64,000 nucleotides of DNA from assembly GCF_005860805.1 (NCBI RefSeq), contig NZ_VCEJ01000002.1, positions 310,001-374,000 of the forward strand. The letters run 5' to 3'. Positions 32,805 to 42,214 of the stretch are shown here, piece after piece. The notes under the pieces were generated by a model. That model was not told the origin of the DNA, did no database searches, and worked only from the letters and a program-made list of their open reading frames with translations. Within the stretch, counting starts at the first letter, position 1; each line of letters begins with the position of its first letter. The stretch comes from Dyadobacter luticola. GTDB taxonomy: Bacteria; Bacteroidota; Bacteroidia; Cytophagales; Spirosomataceae. The position numbers and the translations under genes are program-made.

Positions 32805-35279
32805 CTACTTTTTGCCGACAGAAATCATGTTGGCAAAAAGCCGGTAGGCGCCGGTCACACCCGCAGGCAGCTCGCGGAAAAACGACAAGCCGGTGTAAAT
32901 GTAATGTCCTTTGCCATATTGTGCATACAGCATGCCGCCATCTTTGGGCGTCTCACCTTTATCATTCGCCGAGAAAATCGCCTTGTAGTTTTCCTTATCC
33001 CAGTTTTGGGCGTAGTATAAGCCTCTTTCCTGGATCCAACCCTGGAAATCTTTTTCGGTAATTTTATTCGGGAAGTTTAAAATCGGGCTATCCGGAATCA
33101 GCAGCCGCATTTCGGCATCTTCTTCGGTTACCCTTTCTCTACCAAGTTCTATGTTGTAAGGCCCGATTTGCTTCACTTTTTGTCCGGGGATTGTATACTG
33201 GACGACCATCGTGCCACCATTTTTGACGTACTCCATCAGTTTTTCCTGATAATTTGGAAGGTAATCTTCTGTATTGTAAGCTCTTACGCCCACAACAATC
33301 ACGTCATAAATACTTAAATCTTTTGACAAACCAGCCTCGCCCAACATCGTCACCTGGCAATCCATTTGCCGCAATGCCGTCGGCCCATCATCGCCGGCGC
33401 CGGCAATGTAGCCGATGTTTTTTGCGGTGGTTTTAACGTCGATTTTTGCCAGTTTGGCTTCGGCTACCGGGAAAATGGTTTGGCTTGGAATGTGGCGGTA
33501 CGCGATTGTCCGGATGGATTTGTCGTACCTTTTTCCATCTACCGTCGCGATGGCTTTTACTGAAATTTCCTGATTACCAGCGGGCGGGGTTACGACGAAA
33601 GCGACATATTGCTGCTGATATTTATTGTTTAGATTAAATTCTGCCGATTCTGGTACCGACTTCCATCCAGCCGGAAGTTGAAGTTTGATTGAGCCCTTCA
33701 CTTTTTCATGTTGCGCCTGGACAATGATGCTGACTGTCTTCGCATCAGCAGAAGGGAAAATGTAAACCGGCTCAGCAATGTTGGCGGTGACGGCTGGCCG
33801 GATTTCGAAAGGGCGGTAAATTTCTCCCTCTGCCGGATCAGCGAATTTATATATCCAGGACCTGGTGATAGCCAATGTTTGTCCGCCAATTTCAAAAGTA
33901 AATGTTGTTTTGGTTTCAGGGCGATTTTCAGGATAACCGATATCCTGCTGATTATCAATCTGAAAAATGCCTTTTTCCAAAGGTTTTTCCAGCCAGTAAG
34001 GTTGACTGATCTTTAATGTTGCCGGCAGATTTGCGATGACCGGAACATTGTACAAATTATTTGTTTCAAGGTTAATGTTGGTAAGACTGTCGTTGTCTTT
34101 GCCTGTAAATTTCAGCGAAACCAGTTTTACAGGATAGTCAGACCTTTTCACAACTGAAATCCTGACAGGCGCCTTATCCCCGGCGGCGGCTGAAAAATCA
34201 TTCGGATTGGTCTCAAACCAAAGCCCGGCACATTGAATGATCAAATCTTTTACTTCCTCTTTTTTGGCTTTTACATAAATGTTGGAAGAATCAAGCCGGT
34301 TGAGTTCTGCATTAATTTTCAGTAAGTCAGGGATCGAAGCGGACGGTTTGCTCACAACAAAGCTCTTGATCGTCTGCGTCACCAGGGCCTGCACCTTTTC
34401 ACTTCCTTTTACACGTTTCCACGAAATGTCCACGCCGTCGAAAAGTCCCTTTTCAGCCTGTGTGCCCTCTTTATGCAAAAAGTAATCTGTTCTCGAACCA
34501 CGCTGCGGTGAACTTCCGAAACCCTGGCTTCTGTGCTGGCTGCGGCTTTCGGCGGCGATTTCAGTGTAGGATTTACCAAGAATGTTGTTGTACCCGCCGA
34601 TTTCAATAGATATGTAGGGCAGCTTTTCTTCCGACGGTTTGTTGTTGGTGAAATTCGGTGTATAGCTATTCCAAACCAGTCTTTTGGCCTGCCAGGGTTT
34701 TACGAATTTCAGTTGATCGGGGTAGGAGTTGGGGTCTGCCGCCAACTTGAAACCTTCTTCTGCGAGGTAAGCGGAAGTCTGGTGATGACCGTGGCCGGCG
34801 CGCGGATCGGGTGGGAAGCGGGTAATGATCACGTCGGGTTGAAATTTGCGGATCATCCACACGACGTCGCCCTGCACTTTGTCTTTGTCCCAAAAATTCA
34901 ATGTTTCTTCACGGGTTTTAGAAAAACCAAAATCATACGCTCTTGAAAAAAACTGCTGCGCGCCATCAATTCTCCTCGCGGCCAATAATTCCTGCGTGCG
35001 GATCACACCAATGTTGTATCCCTGCTCGGCACCGATGAGATTTTGCCCGCCATCGCCACGCGTCAGAGAAAGGTATCCTGTCCTAACCATCTGATCTTTT
35101 GACAGATAAGACAACATTAATGTATTTTCATCATCCGGGTGCGCGGCAATGTAGAGCACGGAGCCGACGACATTCAATTTTTTAATGTTTTGAAAAATTT
35201 CGCTGGAAGAAAGCGAGGGGACTTGTGCGGATAATTTGAATGTGGCAAGGAGCAAAAGCAACGTAAAAAATCTCGGCAT
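32805..35279 (-). CDS. Exported PIG-L family deacetylase with C-terminal amidotransferase-like domain
   Basis: Zinc-dependent N-deacetylase family (LmbE/PIG-L). The signal peptide runs to residue 18 (LSAQ). The PIG-L domain (~38-260) has the zinc motif AHPDDE (H47, D49, D50) and the late GHGHHQTSA motif. A beta-rich middle (~350-600) follows. The C-terminal ~190 residues (from NIGYIAGAGDDGP, with VIVVGVRAYN and GGTMVVQYT) look like a class I amidotransferase/ThuA-like fold. At 824 residues it is much longer than stand-alone deacetylases (~230). It is 22 bp downstream of the phosphopantetheinyl transferase gene, same strand. Substrate unknown, probably an amino-sugar glycan or glycoside. Confidence 0.88.
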   Translation of the reverse strand: MPRFFTLLLLLATFKLSAQVPSLSSSEIFQNIKKLNVVGSVLYIAAHPDDENTLMLSYLSKDQMVRTGYLSLTRGDGGQNLIGAEQGYNIGVIRTQELLAARRIDGAQQFFSRAYDFGFSKTREETLNFWDKDKVQGDVVWMIRKFQPDVIITRFPPDPRAGHGHHQTSAYLAEEGFKLAADPNSYPDQLKFVKPWQAKRLVWNSYTPNFTNNKPSEEKLPYISIEIGGYNNILGKSYTEIAAESRSQHRSQGFGSSPQRGSRTDYFLHKEGTQAEKGLFDGVDISWKRVKGSEKVQALVTQTIKSFVVSKPSASIPDLLKINAELNRLDSSNIYVKAKKEEVKDLIIQCAGLWFETNPNDFSAAAGDKAPVRISVVKRSDYPVKLVSLKFTGKDNDSLTNINLETNNLYNVPVIANLPATLKISQPYWLEKPLEKGIFQIDNQQDIGYPENRPETKTTFTFEIGGQTLAITRSWIYKFADPAEGEIYRPFEIRPAVTANIAEPVYIFPSADAKTVSIIVQAQHEKVKGSIKLQLPAGWKSVPESAEFNLNNKYQQQYVAFVVTPPAGNQEISVKAIATVDGKRYDKSIRTIAYRHIPSQTIFPVAEAKLAKIDVKTTAKNIGYIAGAGDDGPTALRQMDCQVTMLGEAGLSKDLSIYDVIVVGVRAYNTEDYLPNYQEKLMEYVKNGGTMVVQYTIPGQKVKQIGPYNIELGRERVTEEDAEMRLLIPDSPILNFPNKITEKDFQGWIQERGLYYAQNWDKENYKAIFSANDKGETPKDGGMLYAQYGKGHYIYTGLSFFRELPAGVTGAYRLFANMISVGKK

Positions 35280-35301
35280 GTCGGGCTAGGTTTGTGGTGG
35301 T

Positions 35302-35928
35302 TCAAATGGTCCAGGTCAGGACGTAATTTTCAAAATTTTCATACTGGACCTGCACAGTCTCAGTCTCGTTTTCATTCAAAAGCTTAACTTCAATTTGCCC
35401 GTTTTGGTTGCCGGAAAACGGATTTGTAATAATATGTTTTTTAAAATCCAGGTCAATGTTACCGGCGTATTTGAAAACTGCTTCTTTCGCAGACCAAATC
35501 GTATGCAGCTGCACATTGTTTTCCAGATCAGCCCAGATTTGCTCGGCTTCATTCAGGAAAAAGTCAGCGCCTTTCGAAATGTCAGGTTTAAGTTGCTGGA
35601 TATCAATTCCTACTGATTTTTTTTTATCCATATAAACACTCACAAAATCACCGGAATGTGACATGGAAAGAAAAAGGTCAAGATCTTTAACAAAGGGTTT
35701 GCCATCATCATGATACCCGATTTCTACATCTTTTTGCAGCATATTTTTCAGCAAAACCCTGCACGCAAGCCACTCCTGCTTCCGGATATCCTTTTTTTTA
35801 TTATTCAAAATCTGCTCGTCATTTGCTGACAAATCAAGCATTTCCATCAATTCCGGCCAGGATTCTGTCATTTTCCAAAGTCCAAGCATTGTATGATCGG
35901 ACGGCTTTTTTATATAACTGATCCCCAT
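35302..35928 (-). CDS. 4'-phosphopantetheinyl transferase superfamily protein
   Basis: Sfp-type enzyme that attaches the phosphopantetheine arm from CoA to a carrier-protein serine. The magnesium motif VGIDIQQLKPD and the second motif IWSAKEAVFKYAG are both intact. 208 residues, the size of the Sfp/AcpT group. It is divergent from the C45 gene with a short shared spacer and lies at the edge of a cluster that encodes an acyl carrier protein at 48288, the likely substrate. That link is inference. Confidence 0.9.
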   Translation of the reverse strand: MGISYIKKPSDHTMLGLWKMTESWPELMEMLDLSANDEQILNNKKKDIRKQEWLACRVLLKNMLQKDVEIGYHDDGKPFVKDLDLFLSMSHSGDFVSVYMDKKKSVGIDIQQLKPDISKGADFFLNEAEQIWADLENNVQLHTIWSAKEAVFKYAGNIDLDFKKHIITNPFSGNQNGQIEVKLLNENETETVQVQYENFENYVLTWTI

Positions 35929-35935
35929 TTATTGT

Positions 35936-35943
35936 TAATTTTG
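35936..35943 (+). promoter_or_regulatory. Possible -7 promoter element for the C45 gene
   Basis: TAATTTTG matches TAnnTTTG, 38 bp before ATG 35982, in the spacer between divergent genes. No -33 element was found at the right distance. Confidence 0.4.
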
Positions 35944-35981
35944 AATCCGGCGGGCCAAATTTTTTGCCTGTTTTCCCTGAT

Positions 35982-37676
35982 ATGTGGCCCAAGAATAAAA
36001 TACTCAGAAACGTTCTCAAAACATTTGGCATTTTCCTCCTGGTCATCGGAATCCTTTTCGGACTGTTCCTCTGGCGCATCAGCATCCCCAAGCCTGACCT
36101 TGAAAGTACCAAAACTATCGAAAGTTACAAGCGCGTCAAATTGGGCGAAAACCATTTTGCTGTCGGGAATTGCTGGTTAAAAAAGAATAAATACGGTATC
36201 TGGGAGATGTATCTCGAAGGCTCCCCGTACGAGCGCGGGCTGATTTACGGCATTTTATCCCGAGAGTTGATGGAGAAGCAGGAGGTGCATTTCATCAGTC
36301 AGATCAAGGAAATGATCCCGAGCTCGCTTTTTTTGCAAGTTTTAAAAGGTTTTGTCGGCTGGTTTAACCGGGACATTTATAAATATATTCCGAAAGAAAA
36401 CCAGGAAGAGATTTATGGAGTATCCCGCTCATTCTCAGATCAGTTTGATTATATCGGACCCAAATATTACCGGATACTCAATTACCACGCCGCCCATGAC
36501 ATTGGTCACGCGCTCACAGATTTGAACATTGTCGCCTGCACTTCTTTTGCCGTAAACCACTCACTTTCAAAAGATTCAACATTGCTGATTGCCCGCAATT
36601 TTGATTTTTATATGGGCGATGATTTTGCGGAAGACAAGCTGATCGTTTTCATGAAACCGGATAAAGGCTACAAGTTTGCATCCTATGCCTGGGCAGGGCT
36701 GACTGGCGTGGTGTCCGGGATGAATGAAAAAGGGATCACGGTAACATTAAACGCCTCAAAATCAGATGTTCCCTTTACTGCGAAAGAGCCGATCTCTATT
36801 TTGGCAAGACAAATTTTGCAGTATGCAGGGACAATTGAAGAGGCGCACAAAATTGCGGCGAAGAGTGAAACATTTGTCTCGGAGTCTTTGCTAATTGGCT
36901 CAGCAGCAGATGATAAGGCGGTGATCATTGAGAAATCGCCGCAAAAAATGGACGTGTATGATTCCGGGAAGGATTTTCTGGTTTGCGCCAATCATTACCA
37001 GGGCGAGGCTTTTATCAAAGATTCGGTCAACATTGATAACATTAAGGATACCGATTCGAAATCGCGTTTTGACCGGATGACGCAGCTTATGGGGCGGTCG
37101 TATCCGATGGATGTGAAGGAGGCGGCGGGCATTTTGCGGGATAAAAATGGTTTGAATGATAAATTCATTGGCTACGGAAATCCGAAATCACTCAACCAAC
37201 TGATTGCGCATCACGGGATTTTATTTAAACCGGCAAAAAAGGAATTCTGGATTTCGACGCCGCCTTACCAGCTCGGAGAGTTCATTTGTTACGATCTGAA
37301 TAAGGTTTTTTCCACAAATGGTAAGTTTCAGTCGGTGGATTCGCTGCAAATCAGCAAAGATCCTTTTCTCGATTCACAGGAGTACAAAAAGTTTGAGGCT
37401 TTCAAAAAAACGAGGCAGGACATCACGCGATATGTGCTGATCGACATTCCGTTTGAATTGACGCCGCAGGCGGAGAAGGCATTTATTGCCAATAATCCGC
37501 AAAGTTTTCTCACTTATCTACTCTTGGGTGACTATTTTAAGAAAAAAGAGAACTTCAAAAAGGCAATATCTTACTTTCAGGAAAGCCTGAAACATGACGT
37601 TTCATCTTTGAATGAGCAGGAGTCGATTGAGGAAAAGATAAAGGATTGCAGGAGAGTTAAATTTGTAAAACATTAA
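35982..37676 (+). CDS. C45-type acyltransferase/peptidase-like protein, membrane anchored
   Basis: Resembles acyl-CoA:6-aminopenicillanate acyltransferase-like (C45) N-terminal-nucleophile hydrolases. The start is ATG 35982 (MWPKNK); TTG 35964 upstream overlaps the promoter spacer. Residues ~12-28 form one membrane segment. The Ntn region has C186 in NIVACTSFAV, the expected self-cleavage nucleophile, then LIARNFDFYMGD and the SGMNEKGITVTLNA strand typical of the family. The C-terminal ~60 residues look like a TPR hairpin (YFKKKENFKKAISYFQES). Similar genes are found, as I recall, in flexirubin-type clusters. Here it is followed after 11 bp by the PaaK-like ligase gene. An acyl-transfer role is inference. 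Confidence 0.82.
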   Translation: MWPKNKILRNVLKTFGIFLLVIGILFGLFLWRISIPKPDLESTKTIESYKRVKLGENHFAVGNCWLKKNKYGIWEMYLEGSPYERGLIYGILSRELMEKQEVHFISQIKEMIPSSLFLQVLKGFVGWFNRDIYKYIPKENQEEIYGVSRSFSDQFDYIGPKYYRILNYHAAHDIGHALTDLNIVACTSFAVNHSLSKDSTLLIARNFDFYMGDDFAEDKLIVFMKPDKGYKFASYAWAGLTGVVSGMNEKGITVTLNASKSDVPFTAKEPISILARQILQYAGTIEEAHKIAAKSETFVSESLLIGSAADDKAVIIEKSPQKMDVYDSGKDFLVCANHYQGEAFIKDSVNIDNIKDTDSKSRFDRMTQLMGRSYPMDVKEAAGILRDKNGLNDKFIGYGNPKSLNQLIAHHGILFKPAKKEFWISTPPYQLGEFICYDLNKVFSTNGKFQSVDSLQISKDPFLDSQEYKKFEAFKKTRQDITRYVLIDIPFELTPQAEKAFIANNPQSFLTYLLLGDYFKKKENFKKAISYFQESLKHDVSSLNEQESIEEKIKDCRRVKFVKH

Positions 37677-37687
37677 TAAAGAGACGA

Positions 37688-38947
37688 ATGAGCACAGACG
37701 CCCACGAAACGCCGGAGCAAAAGTTGAAATATTTGTTGTCGTACGTCAGTGATCATTCACCTTATTACCAGCGGGTTTTTCGCGAGCAGGGCATCGACAT
37801 TGAACCGATCCGAAAAGTGGAAGATCTGGCGAAGTTGCCATTTACTTCGAAAGACGATCTGGCGGCAGCAAATGATGATTTTCTGTGTGTTTCCAAAAGT
37901 CGGATTGCCGATTTTGTAACCACATCCGGCACATTGAGCGATCCGGTCGCATTTTATCTGACCGATTCTGATATTGAAAGGCTGGCTACCAATGAAGCGG
38001 CCTCTTTCGAATGTGCAGGAGGCTCCGAAAACGACATTTATCAGCTGATGACGACCATCGACCGTCGGTTTATGGCGGGTTTGGCTTACTGGATGGGTGC
38101 CAGGAAAATCGGTGCGGGGATGATCCGGGTCGGGCCGGGCGCGCCATTTTTGCAGTGGGAATCGATCCAGCGTTTTTCACCCACGGTCATCATCGCAATC
38201 CCCTCATTTATTCCGAGACTGATCGACTACGCAATCGCGAACAACATTGATTTCCGGTCTTCCAGCATTCAATCCATCATTTGCATCGGCGAGCCAATCC
38301 GCAATCCTGATTTTACTTATAATGAATTGGGAAAAAGGATCACGTCGCAGTGGGATGTGAAGTTGTATTCGACTTATGCTTCTACGGAAATGGGTGCGGC
38401 ATTTACCGAGTGCGGCGAGGGAAAAGGCGGACATTTAAACCCTGATCTGCTGATTCTGGAAGTAGTGGACGAGGAGGGAAATGCCGTGAAAGAGGGCGGG
38501 TTGGGCGAGGTGGTGGTGACGACATTGGGTGTGGAGGGAATGCCTTTGCTGCGATATAAAACCGGCGATCTATGTCATGTATATTACAGTCCGTGCGGGT
38601 GCGGGCGTACCAGTCCGCGACTGGGACCGGTGGTGGGCAGGAAGCAGCAAATGATCAAATTCAAGGGGACGACAATTTTCCCGCCGGCACTTTTTGATGT
38701 GCTGGATATGGTGAAGGAGATTGAGCTTTATCAGGTAGTGGTCTCAAAAAATGAGTTTGGGAATGATGAAATCACCATCCTTTTGCCGATGAATTTACAG
38801 ACTACGGTTTTCAAGGAAATGCTGCACTCTTTGTTCAAATCGAGGCTTAGGGTGACGCCTGGTTTTGACTTCGTGACCGCTGAAGAACTAAACTTCCGGA
38901 TCTACAAACAGGAGAAACGCAAACCTGAAAAATTGGTCTATATTTGA
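37688..38947 (+). CDS. Phenylacetate-CoA ligase-like AMP-forming enzyme
   Basis: Adenylate-forming ligase of the PaaK type, activating a carboxylic acid as an adenylate and then a thioester. The phosphate-binding loop is VTTSGTLSDP near residue 78. YSTYASTEMGAAFTECG is the A5-like motif and RYKTGDLCHVYY the A7/A8 region, with PaaK-type KGTTIFPPAL after it. 419 residues, within the usual range. No phenylacetate catabolic genes are present. With ACP, DarA/DarB and methyltransferase genes downstream, activation of an aryl or fatty acid precursor is more likely; the substrate is not known. Confidence 0.85.
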   Translation: MSTDAHETPEQKLKYLLSYVSDHSPYYQRVFREQGIDIEPIRKVEDLAKLPFTSKDDLAAANDDFLCVSKSRIADFVTTSGTLSDPVAFYLTDSDIERLATNEAASFECAGGSENDIYQLMTTIDRRFMAGLAYWMGARKIGAGMIRVGPGAPFLQWESIQRFSPTVIIAIPSFIPRLIDYAIANNIDFRSSSIQSIICIGEPIRNPDFTYNELGKRITSQWDVKLYSTYASTEMGAAFTECGEGKGGHLNPDLLILEVVDEEGNAVKEGGLGEVVVTTLGVEGMPLLRYKTGDLCHVYYSPCGCGRTSPRLGPVVGRKQQMIKFKGTTIFPPALFDVLDMVKEIELYQVVVSKNEFGNDEITILLPMNLQTTVFKEMLHSLFKSRLRVTPGFDFVTAEELNFRIYKQEKRKPEKLVYI

Positions 38948-38981
38948 AGCCTCTATTACCATTTAAATTAAAATTACTTGC

Positions 38982-39596
38982 ATGAAAAAGTTCATCTACG
39001 CATCCCTTTTGGGCATTTTTGTAATGTCCGCCCAAGTTTCAACCGCGCAAAGAGTTGAAGTGAAATCCGGTGACGTGGCCGTTTTATCAGGTCAGAAAAA
39101 CATCAATATTGAGTACGATTATTCGCAATTCGGCGTGGGTAAATTTGCGACCGAGCAAGAGTACCTGGACAAAAAATCCGCTGAGTACAATGCCAAGGAG
39201 GCAGGCCGCGGCGACAACTGGAAAAAGGCATGGGTAGCAGACCGCAAAGCACGTTTCGAGCCGAAGTTTGAAGAGCTTTTCAACAAAGGGATGGAAGACA
39301 AAGGTATTCAGGTTGTACAGGCAAGACCGGATGCGCAGTATACCATGATCGTGCGCACCACATTTGTGGAGCCGGGTTTCAATGTGGGTGTGATGCGGAA
39401 GAATGCTTACATCGACTACACGATTGACGTGGTGGAATCGGCGAATAAATCGAACAAAGTGGCGGAGATTGGTATGCGCAATATTCCAGGCAGTATGGCG
39501 ATGGGAATGGATTTCGACACGGGTGCACGTCTGGCCGAATCTTACGCGAAAGCGGGAAAAACGCTGGCTAACTTCCTGGATAAGAAGCTCAAATAA
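38982..39596 (+). CDS. Exported protein of unknown function
   Basis: Not recognised. The signal peptide (1-22) ends VSTAQ. The mature part (~180 residues) is soluble and charged, with an early tyrosine-rich strand (INIEYDYSQFGVGKF), a middle KARFEPKFEELFNKG helix and a long YTMIVRTTFVEPGF beta segment. The C-terminal ARLAESYAKAGKTLANFL helix resembles proteins that assemble at the envelope. It is followed by another exported unknown after 26 bp, so the two may form a pair. They sit inside the dialkylresorcinol-type series without an obvious enzymatic role. Confidence 0.78.
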   Translation: MKKFIYASLLGIFVMSAQVSTAQRVEVKSGDVAVLSGQKNINIEYDYSQFGVGKFATEQEYLDKKSAEYNAKEAGRGDNWKKAWVADRKARFEPKFEELFNKGMEDKGIQVVQARPDAQYTMIVRTTFVEPGFNVGVMRKNAYIDYTIDVVESANKSNKVAEIGMRNIPGSMAMGMDFDTGARLAESYAKAGKTLANFLDKKLK

Positions 39597-39622
39597 TCAA
39601 TGTTCCTCATAAATTCCACGTT

Positions 39623-40255
39623 ATGAAAAAATTACTGATTCTTGCATTCGTGCTCTTCAGCGCAGGAGCAGCCTTCGCAGACAATACGATGGCCGACGTT
39701 TTTGCCGGCAAAACCAAGCTGACGTTCCTGGGTTTGGACTTTACACAAGCCAAGTACATCGGAAAGATAGGTTTTACCGATCCGCAAGCAATTCAGAATC
39801 AGCACATGGTGAGCTGGAATAACCTGATCGAACTGGAACCGAAGAAATTTTCGCTCCAAAAGGCCTTCAACCTGAAAGATGATATGTACGCTTCCAAAGT
39901 GGAGGATATGATCAAGCATAACAAGTCAGTAAATGTGGCCGATAACATTACGGATTCCGAATATGCGATCACGGAAGATCAGGTGAAAAAATCGGTTTCC
40001 AAATATTCGCTAAGCGAAAAAGATGGCGTAGGTATCGTTTACGTGGTAGAATCTTTGAACAAAACCACGGAGAAGTTGAATGCATGGGTAACATTCATCG
40101 ACCTGAAAACAAAAAAAGTGCTTTATACCGAGAAAGTGGAAGGTAAGGCCGGCGGATTTGGTTTCCGTAATTACTGGGCAGGCGGTGTTTACAAGGTCAA
40201 CCAGGAAATCGACAACAAGCTCTATAAAAAGTGGAGCAAGGCCAATAAAGCATAA
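39623..40255 (+). CDS. Exported protein of unknown function
   Basis: Not recognised. The signal peptide ends GAAFAD near residue 20. The mature ~190 residues begin with LTFLGLDFTQAKYIG and continue with mixed alpha/beta sequence, including DGVGIVYVVESLNKTTEKLNAW and VTFIDLKTKKVLYTEK, which suggests an antiparallel sheet. The C-terminus is basic. No Cys outside the signal region, so it is not a lipoprotein. It probably shares a transcript with the preceding exported unknown. A hairpin overlapping its stop codon could end that transcript. Confidence 0.78.
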   Translation: MKKLLILAFVLFSAGAAFADNTMADVFAGKTKLTFLGLDFTQAKYIGKIGFTDPQAIQNQHMVSWNNLIELEPKKFSLQKAFNLKDDMYASKVEDMIKHNKSVNVADNITDSEYAITEDQVKKSVSKYSLSEKDGVGIVYVVESLNKTTEKLNAWVTFIDLKTKKVLYTEKVEGKAGGFGFRNYWAGGVYKVNQEIDNKLYKKWSKANKA

Positions 40256-40280
40256 AAAGTGCGTAGAAATACGTATTTTT
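40254..40280 (+). terminator. Probable terminator after the two exported unknowns
   Basis: AAAAAGTGCGTA / TACGTATTTTT stem (two G-T pairs) around a GAAA tetraloop, overlapping the stop codon and ending in T5. It divides the cluster into two transcription units. Confidence 0.6.
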
Positions 40281-40390
40281 AAAATCAGATTACATTACCG
40301 ATACCATATCGTTTTTTTGTAGGCTGTGATTTGTTTGCCGGTTTCGGTGAACGTTTCACAGCTTACTGTTTAAATTGATAACCCACTATC

Positions 40391-41104
40391 GTGCGAATCA
40401 GCGTTTTGATCTTCTCGCTTTGTGTATCCCTTCTATTTTCAGGATGCGGTAAAATGCTTTATCGCTCCGCAGAAAAAGCCTTTAATAAAGGTCTGAAAGA
40501 GCAGCCTTACGACGCTGTGATCGTGCCGGGATTTCCTTATAATGGTCAAAAATGGGATATGGTGCTCCAAATGCGGATACACTGGGCGAGTTACCTATAT
40601 TCTAAAGGGTATACCAAAAACATTATTTTTTCAGGTGCAGCAGTCGCCACGCCCTACATTGAAAGCCGGGTGATGGCCAATTACGCCGCTGCCCTGGGCG
40701 TTCCCCGCGAGCATATCTTTACAGAAGAGCGCGCGCAGCACAGCACGGAAAACGTATATTATTCTTACCGGCTTGCAAAAGATTCGGGCTTTGTAAAAAT
40801 TGCGCTCTCAACCGACCCGATCCAGACAAGCTACATGCGGAGGTTTATCAAGAAATTTGATCTGCCGATCGGATTGCTGCCGACGGTAATCGACTCGCTG
40901 AAAGTGATGAACCTGTATGAGCCGAAGGTAGATCAGCAAAGTGCGATGGTCAAGGATTTTCAGAGGCTATCGGACCGCGAAAATTTTTTCCAGCGCTTCC
41001 GCGGGACCATGGGAAGGTACATTATGTGGCACGAGGAAGATCTGAAAACCAAGAAATTGAAAAGAAAATACAAAGACAACACCATACCCGCCGTTCAGAA
41101 TTGA
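40391..41104 (+). CDS. YdcF/ElyC/SanA-like (DUF218) lipoprotein
   Basis: DUF218 family domain protein, a group linked to envelope polysaccharide or vancomycin-tolerance functions in E. coli. It begins with GTG at 40391; no better ATG is upstream. Lipobox LFSGC makes it a lipoprotein (Cys at ~19). The DUF218 core shows AVIVPGFPY near residue 42, IIFSGAAVATPYIESRVM, and ERAQHSTENVYYS, the usual conserved Glu/Asn motif. 237 residues. It is followed by the methyltransferase gene after 18 bp. Function in this cluster is unclear. Confidence 0.83.
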   Translation: MRISVLIFSLCVSLLFSGCGKMLYRSAEKAFNKGLKEQPYDAVIVPGFPYNGQKWDMVLQMRIHWASYLYSKGYTKNIIFSGAAVATPYIESRVMANYAAALGVPREHIFTEERAQHSTENVYYSYRLAKDSGFVKIALSTDPIQTSYMRRFIKKFDLPIGLLPTVIDSLKVMNLYEPKVDQQSAMVKDFQRLSDRENFFQRFRGTMGRYIMWHEEDLKTKKLKRKYKDNTIPAVQN

Positions 41105-41122
41105 GAACCACAATAGTATCTG

Positions 41123-42187
41123 ATGAAAAAAGACTTAACAGCCGTCGAGGCCAAGTATGAAGCACAAAAAATAGCATTTGGGCCGATGTATTTCCAATCG
41201 GTGATTGCGATGAGGGATCTGGGGATACTGCAGTTTATCAGCGAGCACCGCAAAGGTGTTACCACTGAAAAGATTGTAGAGAGCCTGCCGGTTTCCGAGT
41301 ATGCGATCACTTTACTTCTCGAGGCTGCTGAGATTATTGGAGTGGTGGATGTGGAGGATGGGATTGTCAAGATCAGCAAGACCGGTTTTTTTCTTTTAAA
41401 AGACGAAATGACCCGCGTCAACATGAATTTCATGAATGATGTGTGCTATCTCGGTGCCAAAAACATGACGCAAAGTTTCGTCAAAGGAAAGCCGGAAGGT
41501 TTGAAAGTACTGGGCGACTGGCCGACGATCTACGAAGGATTATCCATACTCCCCGAACCTGCCAAAACTTCCTGGTTCGAATTCGATCATTATTATTCCG
41601 ACAATGCATTTCCGGAAGCATTGAAAATCGTGTTCAAGAAAAAGCCGAAAATGTTGTTTGACATTGGCGGGAACACCGGGAAATGGTCTTTTGCCTGCTG
41701 TGATTATAATGCCGATGTGCGGATCAAAATCCTCGACTTGCCGGTTCAGCTCAGGGTTGCGAAGGCAAATGCGAAGGCGCGGGGGCTTACAGACAGGATC
41801 GGTTTTCACGCAATAGACTTGCTGGATCCTGCCCAACAGATACCCCAGGGCGCGGACGTGATCTGGATGAGCCAGTTCCTGGATTGTTTTTCAGAAGAAC
41901 AGATTGTGCAAATTCTCGAAAATGCGTGTCATGCGGCCTCAGAAGGCACGACGATCTTCATCCTGGAACCATTTTTTGATAACCAGAATTATCCTGCAGC
42001 ACATTACAGCCTCGTGGCCACGTCGCTTTACTTTACGATCATGGCCAACGGTAACAGTAAAATGTACCGGCTTGAAGTAATGAAAAAGCTGGCCAGTAAA
42101 GCTGGTTTAGAGGTGGTTGAAACTTACCCGCTCATTGGCGATAGTTACCATACCATTCTTGAATGCAGGAAAAGAGCATCGTTGTAA
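41123..42187 (+). CDS. SAM-dependent methyltransferase with N-terminal dimerisation domain
   Basis: Class I methyltransferase of the small-molecule O-methyltransferase type. The N-terminal ~100 residues form a winged-helix dimerisation domain (MRDLGILQFISEHRKGVTTEKI). The SAM-binding motif I is FDIGGNTGKW near residue 176 (nt ~41655), with the acidic residue ILDLPVQ at motif II and DVIWMSQFLDCF later. 354 residues, normal for this group. In a resorcinol-type cluster it could O-methylate the aromatic product. That role is inference. Confidence 0.87.
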   Translation: MKKDLTAVEAKYEAQKIAFGPMYFQSVIAMRDLGILQFISEHRKGVTTEKIVESLPVSEYAITLLLEAAEIIGVVDVEDGIVKISKTGFFLLKDEMTRVNMNFMNDVCYLGAKNMTQSFVKGKPEGLKVLGDWPTIYEGLSILPEPAKTSWFEFDHYYSDNAFPEALKIVFKKKPKMLFDIGGNTGKWSFACCDYNADVRIKILDLPVQLRVAKANAKARGLTDRIGFHAIDLLDPAQQIPQGADVIWMSQFLDCFSEEQIVQILENACHAASEGTTIFILEPFFDNQNYPAAHYSLVATSLYFTIMANGNSKMYRLEVMKKLASKAGLEVVETYPLIGDSYHTILECRKRASL

Positions 42188-42214
42188 TCCTTTTCCACGT
42201 ATAATTCGTAAATA

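Noticed and set aside
37688..38947. Phenylacetate catabolism
   Set aside because: Only a PaaK-like ligase is present, with no paa ring-epoxidase genes; the neighbours are resorcinol-type biosynthesis.
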